A DNA stretch of 37,261 nt, taken from Anthropogastromicrobium sp963604075. GTDB taxonomy: Bacteria > Bacillota > Clostridia > Lachnospirales > Lachnospiraceae. Below the pieces are notes generated by a model. The model made no database searches and had not been told where the DNA came from. It saw only the letters and a program-made list of their open reading frames with translations. The stretch lies in contig CAVCPW010000151.1 of assembly GCA_963604075.1 (NCBI GenBank), forward strand, positions 1 through 37,261, given 5' to 3'. Positions 30,482-37,261 of this stretch are shown here, piece after piece; position 1 is the stretch's first letter; each line of letters begins with the position of its first letter. Made by a program: the position numbers and the translations under genes.

Positions 30482-33442
30482 ATGAAATTACCGAATTATT
30501 ACGAAGATCCTCATACGCTTCATGTAGGCACTTGCGAAAACCGCAGCTACTACATTCCGTATACTCAGGATCACGCAAGCCGTGCTACTCTGCTTTCCGG
30601 TGACTGGCACTTTGGCTACTATCCTTACCCAGAGGCTGTTCCGGCTGAGTTTATCAACCCAGATTTTGATGATTCCTCAATGGATACCATCCCGGTTCCG
30701 TCCTGCTGGCAGTGCCAGGGATACGATTATCATCAGTATACCAATGTAAATTATCCGATCCCGTTTGACCCGCCATATGTTCCAAAAGAAAATGCAAGCG
30801 GTGCATACCGTACTACTTTTACCCTCTCTGCCGAGGCAGTAAAGCAGCGCAACTTCTTATATTTTGAGGGTGTTGACTCATGCTTCTATGTATGGGTAAA
30901 TGGAAAATTCGTTGGTTACAGCCAGGTTTCTCACTCCTCAAGTGAATTTGAGATTTCTTCTTTTGTACAGGAGGGCAACAACACACTGGCCGTTCTCGTA
31001 TTAAAGTGGTGTGATGGAACCTATCTGGAGGATCAGGACAAGCTTCGTATGTCAGGTATTTTCCGTGATGTACTTCTTTTAACTCGTCCACAGTCCTTCG
31101 TTCGCGACTTCACCGTTCATACTTTCTTAAAGGATGGCGGTGCTGGTGTTGTAAGCGTTTCAGTTGAGCCTGATGGTGATATTGCTCCTTCGCTTACCCT
31201 GTGCGATGCCGACGGAAACTCTGTTAGCGAGGCTGTTGTTACCGATGGTATCTATGAGTTTACTGTTTCTGATGCAAAGCTTTGGACTGCTGAGACTCCA
31301 TATCTATATACTCTGACAATCACAACTGGCGATGAAGTCATCACTCAGGCTGTTGGTATTCGCGAAGTTTATATTAAGGACGGCATTGTTTACGTTAACG
31401 GACAGAACCTTAAGTTCCGTGGAACCAACCGTCACGACTCTGATCCTGTTACCGGATACACTATCTCTAGGGAGCAGGCGATCCGTGATCTGACTATGAT
31501 GAAGCAATTTAACTTCAATGCAATCCGTACTAGCCACTATCCGAACGCGCCATGGTTCCCAGAGCTGTGCGACCGCTACGGCTTCTATATGATTGCAGAG
31601 TCTGATATTGAAATGCATGGATATTTAAGCACATATCACAGCGATCGTGAAAACACACTTGGACTGTTAGACGAGGGTGGTGTCTTCACAGAAGCTGTTT
31701 TAGACCGTGTTCAGAGAAATGTCATCCGCGACAAGAACCATCCGGCTATCCTAATCTGGTCTCTTGGCAATGAAGCTGGCTTTGGCTATGCTTACCAGAA
31801 CGCTGGCCGTTGGGTAAAAGAATATGACCCAAGCCGTCTGACTCACTATGAGTCTTCCACATGGGATCGTTCCAACAAATTCGACAAGAGTATGCTTGAC
31901 CTCTATAGCCGCATGTATGCTTCCACCGAGGATATTGACAATTACTTTGCTGAGGAAGGCTCAAAGAAGCCATTTATTCAGTGTGAGTTTGTTCATGCAA
32001 TGGGTAACGGCCCTGGAGATATCGAGAACTACTATCAGCAGATCATGAAGTACGACGGCTTCTGCGGTGGCTTCGTATGGGAGTGGTGTGATCATGCCAT
32101 CAATCAGGGTATTGCTGAAAATGGAAAGACCATGTATGGCTATGGCGGTGATTTTGGCGAATATCCACACGATGGAAACTTCTGTATGGATGGACTGGTA
32201 TATCCAGATCGTACACCGCACACTGGTGTTTATGAGTGGAAGAATGTTGTCCGCCCGGTACGCGCAAGACTTGTTGATGCTCACAAGGTAACACTTGCAT
32301 TAAAGAACATGCTTGACTTCACCGATATGGCTGACGCTGTTACCATTTCTTATGAGTGCAAGGCAGATGGCGAACTTCTTTGCTCCGGTGCAATTGCTGT
32401 TCCTTCTACCGCTCCACACGCAGAGTCTGAGGTTACTATTCCAGTTAATCTGCCAAATACAGCTGCTGACTGCTACCTGAAGCTGACCTACTTTACAAAG
32501 GCAACTCACGAGCTGGTACCGGCAGGCCACGAGGTTGGCTTCGATCAGTTCTTACTGTCAGGAACTGCTGTTCGCCGCTTAAATACCGTCACTGATGAGG
32601 CTGCTGCTCCGACTGTCACAGAGGAAGAGCGCTTCCTGACCGTAAGTGGCGAAGGCTTTACTTATCAGTATGACACCTTCACTGGTATCTTTTCTTCCTT
32701 AGAGCGCGGTGGAGACATCGTTACTATGGATTATAGTATCTTCCGCGCACCGACCGATAACGACCGCAATATCCGTGAAGAGTGGGAGCGCGCAAATTAT
32801 CATCACAGCCAGACACGTGCTTACACAACTACATGCGCTGTTGATGGCCAGACCGTACAAATCACCAGTGATGTCAATCTGTGTGCCGTTACCGTTCAGT
32901 GGATTATGAAATTTACCGTTGTGTGGACCATTGATGGCGCTGGCGCTATCACCTGCAAGATTAATGCAAAGCGCAACACTGAAATGCCATATCTGCCACG
33001 ATTTGGCGTTGAATTGACGCTTCCGAAGAGCTGGCAGCAGGTTTCTTATCTGGGATACGGTCCACAGGAGTGCTACATCGACAAGCATCATCTTGCCTGG
33101 TTTGACGCATTTACTGCTACTGTTGATGAACTTCATGAGGATTATATCAAGCCTCAGGAGAATGGAAACCATTATCACTGTCGCAAGGCTTCTGTCGGAA
33201 ATGGAACAAGCGGCGTGACTGCATATGCAGCAACGAGCTTTGATTTCTCTGTTTCCAATTATTCCGACTATGAGCTGGCGGCAAAGAAGCACAACTATGA
33301 GCTTGAGGCAAGTGATTTTGTTACTATGCACATTGATTACAAGAACAGTGGTGTTGGAAGCAATTCCTGTGGTCCTCAGCTGTTGCCGCAGTATCGTATG
33401 GACGACAAGGAATTTGAGTGGGAGTATCAGTTGAAGTTCTGA
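30482..33442 (+). CDS. lacZ: GH2 beta-galactosidase (LacZ type)
   Basis: This 986-residue enzyme hydrolyses terminal beta-galactosides. It has the five-domain LacZ layout: jelly-roll domain (LSGDWHFGYYP near 38, sugar-contact NVNYPIPFDPP at 88-98), immunoglobulin-like domains, a TIM barrel (about 305-600) and a C-terminal beta-sandwich ending near the usual length. The acid/base is Glu431 in WSLGNEAGFG and the nucleophile is Glu502 in QCEFVHAMGNG. KFRGTNRHDSDP at 311-322 and the RTSHYPNAPWF motif are standard. There is no signal peptide, so it acts in the cytoplasm. The ATG has a strong AAAGGAG site. It is transcribed alone, ends at a strong terminator, and no lactose permease is beside it. 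Confidence 0.96.
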   Translation: MKLPNYYEDPHTLHVGTCENRSYYIPYTQDHASRATLLSGDWHFGYYPYPEAVPAEFINPDFDDSSMDTIPVPSCWQCQGYDYHQYTNVNYPIPFDPPYVPKENASGAYRTTFTLSAEAVKQRNFLYFEGVDSCFYVWVNGKFVGYSQVSHSSSEFEISSFVQEGNNTLAVLVLKWCDGTYLEDQDKLRMSGIFRDVLLLTRPQSFVRDFTVHTFLKDGGAGVVSVSVEPDGDIAPSLTLCDADGNSVSEAVVTDGIYEFTVSDAKLWTAETPYLYTLTITTGDEVITQAVGIREVYIKDGIVYVNGQNLKFRGTNRHDSDPVTGYTISREQAIRDLTMMKQFNFNAIRTSHYPNAPWFPELCDRYGFYMIAESDIEMHGYLSTYHSDRENTLGLLDEGGVFTEAVLDRVQRNVIRDKNHPAILIWSLGNEAGFGYAYQNAGRWVKEYDPSRLTHYESSTWDRSNKFDKSMLDLYSRMYASTEDIDNYFAEEGSKKPFIQCEFVHAMGNGPGDIENYYQQIMKYDGFCGGFVWEWCDHAINQGIAENGKTMYGYGGDFGEYPHDGNFCMDGLVYPDRTPHTGVYEWKNVVRPVRARLVDAHKVTLALKNMLDFTDMADAVTISYECKADGELLCSGAIAVPSTAPHAESEVTIPVNLPNTAADCYLKLTYFTKATHELVPAGHEVGFDQFLLSGTAVRRLNTVTDEAAAPTVTEEERFLTVSGEGFTYQYDTFTGIFSSLERGGDIVTMDYSIFRAPTDNDRNIREEWERANYHHSQTRAYTTTCAVDGQTVQITSDVNLCAVTVQWIMKFTVVWTIDGAGAITCKINAKRNTEMPYLPRFGVELTLPKSWQQVSYLGYGPQECYIDKHHLAWFDAFTATVDELHEDYIKPQENGNHYHCRKASVGNGTSGVTAYAATSFDFSVSNYSDYELAAKKHNYELEASDFVTMHIDYKNSGVGSNSCGPQLLPQYRMDDKEFEWEYQLKF

Positions 33443-33509
33443 TGATGCGATATGCGATCCCGGTGGATTACGGGCATTTAGCCATAATTATCTATATTAT
33501 TTAACATAA

Positions 33510-33560
33510 AATGACCATATCAAAAGAGATGCTATTTCTCTAATGATATGGTCATTTTTC
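33510..33560. terminator. Bidirectional terminator between lacZ and the PanE-like gene
   Basis: AATGACCATATCA (33510-33522) pairs perfectly with TGATATGGTCATT (33544-33556) and is followed by T's. The flanking genes converge. Confidence 0.9.
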
Positions 33561-33594
33561 GTTTCATTATTAAGTAACCTCAAGTAATATCATT

Positions 33595-34551
33595 TTATTT
33601 TGAATAGGTAGGTGTCTGATCCTTTCCATTATAATCAAACAGACCATCGTTCTTTTCTTCCAGTGCCTTGATCATGTGATACGTGTATTCGTTATATGGA
33701 GTTGGAATGCCAAGTTCTTTGCCCATGCGCATCAGCGCACCGGAAAACATGTCAATTTCTGTATGACGTCCGGCATCTAAATCTTGTAATGTAGAGTAAC
33801 GCGCCGACGGCATGACAGGAGAACCTTTTGTAAACGCTGCGACTTTGCTAAACTCGATTCCTTTCGCTGCAGCAATTGCCTCGATTTCACTGCGAAGGCC
33901 ATCGCTGATCGCTTTCATATGAATACTATCACGATAACAGCCTACTCCTGCACCAAGAATTGCCTGTGGAAGATTGTTGCAGACATTCAAGCGAAACTTG
34001 CTCCAAATTTCCTCCTGAATGTAATTGGTTACACGATAGCTAATATCGCTCTTTTTAAAAAAGTCTCTAACAGCTTGAACACGTTCACTTTGGAAAGGTG
34101 ATTTGTACTCTCCAAAAATAATGCCAATGGTAGACTTGCGATCAAAATGATAGCCGTCTGGCTCTTTGTGGGAAGCTACTTTGATCAGTGCCGGAAGGAT
34201 ATGGGACATGCCAATTTCTGCTCCTATGAGCTCTTCGCTGTCCACACCATTCATCAAACTCATGACAATTGTATTTGAGCCAGTTACCTGTTTGATTGTG
34301 TTTAGTGCAGTCGGCAATGCACCATATTTCAGTGATACGATTAAAAGATCAATATTATTAACTTCCTGAGGCTTCCATACCTCTGGATGATAGGTTACTC
34401 CATTGATGGTACAGCCTGCGCTTTTCAGGCGTGTATTTCGTTCTCCATCTGCGATTACACCAAGACGAATCTCCTTGCATCCTGAAATTCCTTCTATTAC
34501 ATAAGAGCCTACTGCTCCTGCTCCTAATATTGCAACTGTCTTGATTTCCAT
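33595..34551 (-). CDS. 2-dehydropantoate 2-reductase family (PanE/ApbA-like)
   Basis: This 318-residue NADPH-dependent reductase has a Rossmann loop GAGAVG at 10-15 and the later family motifs SLKYGAL, SLMNGVDSEE and IWSKFRLNVCNN, whose Lys is the expected catalytic residue. The C-terminal helical domain is complete. In pantothenate synthesis PanE reduces ketopantoate to pantoate, but the family is broad and no panB or panC is near, so another 2-keto acid is possible. The start is ATG 34551 because AAAGGAG lies 7 bases upstream; the frame is open to 34581. It has its own promoter. Confidence 0.85.
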   Translation of the reverse strand: MEIKTVAILGAGAVGSYVIEGISGCKEIRLGVIADGERNTRLKSAGCTINGVTYHPEVWKPQEVNNIDLLIVSLKYGALPTALNTIKQVTGSNTIVMSLMNGVDSEELIGAEIGMSHILPALIKVASHKEPDGYHFDRKSTIGIIFGEYKSPFQSERVQAVRDFFKKSDISYRVTNYIQEEIWSKFRLNVCNNLPQAILGAGVGCYRDSIHMKAISDGLRSEIEAIAAAKGIEFSKVAAFTKGSPVMPSARYSTLQDLDAGRHTEIDMFSGALMRMGKELGIPTPYNEYTYHMIKALEEKNDGLFDYNGKDQTPTYSK

Positions 34552-34595
34552 GATTTTCTCCTTTCGACAACTGGCTGTCATAATATGTTATGTAT

Positions 34596-34624
34596 ATGAT
34601 ACCATGGAACCACTTTTGTTACAA
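34596..34624 (-). promoter_or_regulatory. Promoter of the PanE-like gene
   Basis: TTGTAA (34624-34619), a 17-bp spacer and TATCAT (34601-34596), the latter with an extended TGG, lie on the minus strand. Confidence 0.6.
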
Positions 34625-34710
34625 GTTTCTTTTTTGTATGGTGAACTACGCTCTATTTTATAAAACCGCCATGCAACAAGCTTTCACACTCATCACACAG
34701 CGGCTTTTCT

Positions 34711-35037
34711 CTTTGGTATCTTGTAATTGTTTCTCTTTTGTAATATAGGGCAGTCTTTTGCTTCTTCGTATTACTTCTCTTTTGCAGGCATCCACTTTAG
34801 TACAGGTCTGTAAAACGCTTTTCTTTTGTATACACTATCTTTTGTACATTATGAGTTTCTCTTTCGTAGATGTCCTCTTTTGCATAAGCTATCTTTGGTA
34901 GATCGTATTGCCTTTTCTCTTTGGTACATTGCGAATCATCTTTTGTACAGATTCGCTTTTGTAGGGTGATTCCTGTATGGTTTCGACATCTTTTGTATCT
35001 TACTGCCCTGCCTCGTCAAAAGGTGATTCCTTTCGAC
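34711..35037. repeat. Field of short interspersed repeats CTTTTGTA (TACAAAAG on the other strand)
   Basis: This gene-free stretch between the suhB-like stop and the PanE promoter holds about 15 close copies of CTTTNGTA or CTTTTGCA, all in one orientation. They begin near 34711, 34735, 34755, 34779, 34795, 34823, 34839, 34861, 34877, 34893, 34919, 34940, 34956, 34990 and 35030. Intervals vary, but 16 bp recurs five times. Sequence between copies is not conserved. No ORF, hairpin or known repeat family explains it. The rest of 34625-35077 shows nothing else, apart from one TGTATACA at 34827-34834. Confidence 0.7.
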
Positions 35038-35077
35038 AAAACTATCATAGCACGCTTCTCACAATTTGTCATTGAAT

Positions 35078-35857
35078 TCATCGTTCAATCAGCAACTTTT
35101 TTATAACTTCTTCGATATAACCATTTCCCGCTATAATGTCAGACGGTGCCATAACATTTGCACTGTTGCCTTCTATATCAATCACTCGGCCGCCAGCTTC
35201 CTCAACAATAATTTTTCCTGCTGCAAAGTCCCACGGCTTTAAATTTCGCTCGAAATACGCCTCGACACGTCCACAGGCAACATATGCCAGATCAACGGAT
35301 GCAGCACCCATACGGCGAATATCCACGCAACGGTCATAAATGCGTCGAATCGCCGCAAAATTTTCCTCTGTGAGATCACGATGATATGGGCTGGTTCCTA
35401 CGGTAATCAGGCTGTCTTCCAGTTTCTGTGTATCACTTACATGAATCGGCTTTCCATTGCAAAATGCACCTTGCCCCTTCTGTGCCCAGAAAACCTCCTC
35501 CAAAAATGGCTGATAGATCACGCCAAGCGTCACCTGTCCCTGCTCGCATAAGCCTAAGGACAATGCGCTGTCCTTAAAATCATGAATCAGGTTCGTCGTG
35601 CCATCTACCGGATCAAGAATCCAGACTGCGCCGTCAAAATCAATGTCACTATTGTCCTTTTCCTCACCCATAAATTGCACCTTGGGCCAACGCTTTGACA
35701 ACTCTTTTTGCATATATTCCTGCACGCAAATATCCACCTGCGTCACGAAATCAGCACGGCCTTTCACAGTGACATGCTCCGCCTCTGTGTGATTTAAAAA
35801 CATAGGCTTTACGCTTTTTACCAACTCAATGAGTTCATTGATATCAATCTGCATCAT
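35078..35857 (-). CDS. Inositol monophosphatase family protein (SuhB-like)
   Basis: This 259-residue phosphatase has the complete metal site of the family: Glu65-Glu66 in MGEEKD, DPVDGTTN at 82-89 with Asp82 and Asp85, and WDFAAG near 210. It dephosphorylates a sugar or inositol monophosphate, or related substrates; the true substrate is uncertain in clostridia. Two adjacent ATG codons lie after an AAAGGA site, and the first is used here. It is followed by the short-repeat field rather than by a clear terminator. Confidence 0.9.
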   Translation of the reverse strand: MMQIDINELIELVKSVKPMFLNHTEAEHVTVKGRADFVTQVDICVQEYMQKELSKRWPKVQFMGEEKDNSDIDFDGAVWILDPVDGTTNLIHDFKDSALSLGLCEQGQVTLGVIYQPFLEEVFWAQKGQGAFCNGKPIHVSDTQKLEDSLITVGTSPYHRDLTEENFAAIRRIYDRCVDIRRMGAASVDLAYVACGRVEAYFERNLKPWDFAAGKIIVEEAGGRVIDIEGNSANVMAPSDIIAGNGYIEEVIKKLLIER

Positions 35858-36073
35858 CTACTCTGTCCTTTCTTATTCACGGGAATAGGTTCTCGTTTGC
35901 GCCCGAATACAGCACGACTGGCCATTCCTCTATTTTGATATTTACCATCTGTGACTTTGCTCCGTTTTGTCACTGGGCTTATCTTTGAGCGAATTATTGC
36001 CCCAAGCTACAAGTATCACTATTCATTATTTCTGAAAATATAGCAGCCGCAAGCATCCTCACGAATTTGCAAT

Positions 36074-37261
36074 TTAGATAACCTTAAATCGCAGCCACTT
36101 TCCTCTCACAAAACGAATCGTAAAGATTACGCCTCTTACACCCCAGTCCGCGAACATTCCATACCAGACACCAATCGGTCCGGTCTTTACCACACGCATT
36201 AAGAAGATGGAAAGTGCAACACGGCACAGCCACATCGTAAGCGTTGCTGTAATCATAGAGAAACGCACATCGCCTGCCGCACGAAGTCCGTTCGGCGGGG
36301 TAAATGATGGCACCCAAAGGATTGGCTTTACAATTGTAATGGCAAGAATCATCTGCATACACATAGCGGTACTCTCTGCGGTCATGCCCGCTATGATCGT
36401 AACCGGCCTTGCAGCCAGATAAACGAGAATACAACTAATGATCATTGCTATCTCTGCATACATAGAAAGCTTTACGATATAATATTTTGCTTCCTCTTTG
36501 CGCCCGGCACCAATGCTCTGGCCAACGACTGTCATCAAACCAATACCGATGCCGACTGCCGCCATTCCATTTACATTCTCGAATATTATTGTCATCGCCT
36601 GCGCTGCAATCGCTGCTGTTCCAAGTGAGGATACAGTTGACTGAATTGCAAGCTTACCAAACTGGAACATTCCATTTTCGATGCCAGATGGAACACCTAT
36701 CGCAAGAATCTTCACGATCAAATTAAAATCCGGGCGAATAGAGAAATAATTTCGCAGTTGAATCGCATAGCCCGGCTTTCGCAGTCCGTAAAAGACAACG
36801 AATGCACACAATGCTCTTGAAATCAGTGTAGAAACAGCGGCTCCCGCTGCACCCATCTGAAAAACAAAGATAAACAGCGTATTGCCGACAATATTTGCCA
36901 CATTCGCAATCAGTGCAGTCCTCATTGTAAATTTTGAATTGCCACAGGCGCGATAAAATGCGGCTCCTGCCTGGAACAATGCAATAAACGGATATGAAAG
37001 TGCCGTGATCAGAAAATAAACTTGCGCATTGTCCATAACTGCTTCTTCCACGCTTCCGAAAATCAGCCGCAGCAGAGGCTTTCGGAAACTAACACCAATA
37101 ATCATAATGACAGACGAAATAACAATTACAGTAAGTACGATCTGTCGGGCTGCCTCATTACAACCCTTCTCGTCTTTTCGTCCCAAATATTGTGAGCAGA
37201 TAATCGCTGCACCCGCCGCCATCGCTGCAAACACCTGAAGTACCAGGTTGTTGATGGAATC
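36074..37261 (-). CDS. MATE family efflux transporter (partial, N-terminus beyond window edge)
   Basis: About 395 residues of a polytopic multidrug/toxin exporter are present, and the frame is open at the right edge, continuing upstream of a GTG at 37234 with DSINNLVLQ. MATE signatures include MAAGAAIICSQYLGRKD near the start and the second-half repeat GMAAVGIGIGLMTVVGQSIGAGR. The C-terminus with a basic end (RGKWLRFKVI) is complete. MATE proteins use sodium or proton gradients to export organic cations or drugs; the substrate cannot be read here. It is on the same strand as the phosphatase gene, 216 bases upstream of it, with nothing notable between them. Confidence 0.9.
   Translation of the reverse strand, partial: DSINNLVLQVFAAMAAGAAIICSQYLGRKDEKGCNEAARQIVLTVIVISSVIMIIGVSFRKPLLRLIFGSVEEAVMDNAQVYFLITALSYPFIALFQAGAAFYRACGNSKFTMRTALIANVANIVGNTLFIFVFQMGAAGAAVSTLISRALCAFVVFYGLRKPGYAIQLRNYFSIRPDFNLIVKILAIGVPSGIENGMFQFGKLAIQSTVSSLGTAAIAAQAMTIIFENVNGMAAVGIGIGLMTVVGQSIGAGRKEEAKYYIVKLSMYAEIAMIISCILVYLAARPVTIIAGMTAESTAMCMQMILAITIVKPILWVPSFTPPNGLRAAGDVRFSMITATLTMWLCRVALSIFLMRVVKTGPIGVWYGMFADWGVRGVIFTIRFVRGKWLRFKVI

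Noticed and set aside
32699..33331. A 210-codon open frame on the minus strand inside the beta-galactosidase gene
   Set aside because: It is antisense to the conserved C-terminal domain of LacZ, has low-complexity cysteine-rich translation, and has no family resemblance.
34711..35037. Possible CRISPR array
   Set aside because: The repeated word is only 8 bases, the spacing is irregular (9 to 40 bp), and no cas gene is present.
1..37261. Prophage, integrative element or insertion sequence
   Set aside because: No integrase, transposase, phage structural gene or flanking repeat was recognised on either strand.

Overview
The window looks like chromosome from a Lachnospiraceae-type member of the Clostridia. 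The case rests on AT-rich coding with Shine-Dalgarno sequences close to AGGAGG, consensus vegetative promoters, strong intrinsic terminators, and gene types familiar from that family: a Re-citrate synthase-like LeuA relative, a DUF1858 redox protein, a YesL/DUF624 protein, an ispE-gntR pair, a class-2 isoleucyl-tRNA synthetase and a stand-alone MraY-like transferase. I see no transposase, integrase, rRNA, tRNA or CRISPR array. The genus is not determined.

Layout. 1-2128: a truncated GntR/FCD regulator and a Re-citrate synthase-like enzyme whose promoter overlaps palindromic TGTATACA sites. 2415-4982: a lipoprotein alpha/beta hydrolase, a small CxxC redox protein and a YesL-family membrane protein. 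5156-10926: a five-gene minus-strand operon made of an adenylating ligase, a fold-III PLP decarboxylase, a carrier protein, an MBOAT acyltransferase and a membrane-anchored SGNH protein. 11181-11951: a divergent one-span membrane protein. 12153-17786: ileS followed closely by glgP, behind a T-box-like leader. 18385-21829: a second GntR/FCD regulator, ispE, an Mrp/NBP35 ATPase and a YfcE-type phosphodiesterase. 22024-23523: a secreted, C-terminally anchored M28 peptidase. 23605-33442: a carbohydrate and envelope block with a CapA-like protein, GH127, an F5/8-type binding protein, GH43, an MraY-like transferase and a GH2 beta-galactosidase. 33595-37261: PanE-like reductase, an unexplained short-repeat field, an inositol-monophosphatase-family enzyme and a truncated MATE transporter.

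The most interesting system is the five-gene operon. It has the logic of the Dlt (D-alanylation) pathway, with activation by a DltA-like ligase, loading on a DltC-like carrier, export by MBOAT and transfer by an SGNH protein. It adds a pyridoxal-phosphate decarboxylase-fold enzyme translationally coupled to the ligase, and it has no separate DltX. The MBOAT instead ends in its own PIYANF tail. The simplest model is a cell-surface aminoacylation system whose substituent is made or altered by the decarboxylase, perhaps on the carrier protein as in butirosin biosynthesis. Its promoter region carries helically phased direct repeats that suggest control by an OmpR-type response regulator.

The carbohydrate genes (GH127, GH43, GH2) would fit intracellular breakdown of arabinose- and galactose-containing plant oligosaccharides. 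No transporter for them lies in the window.
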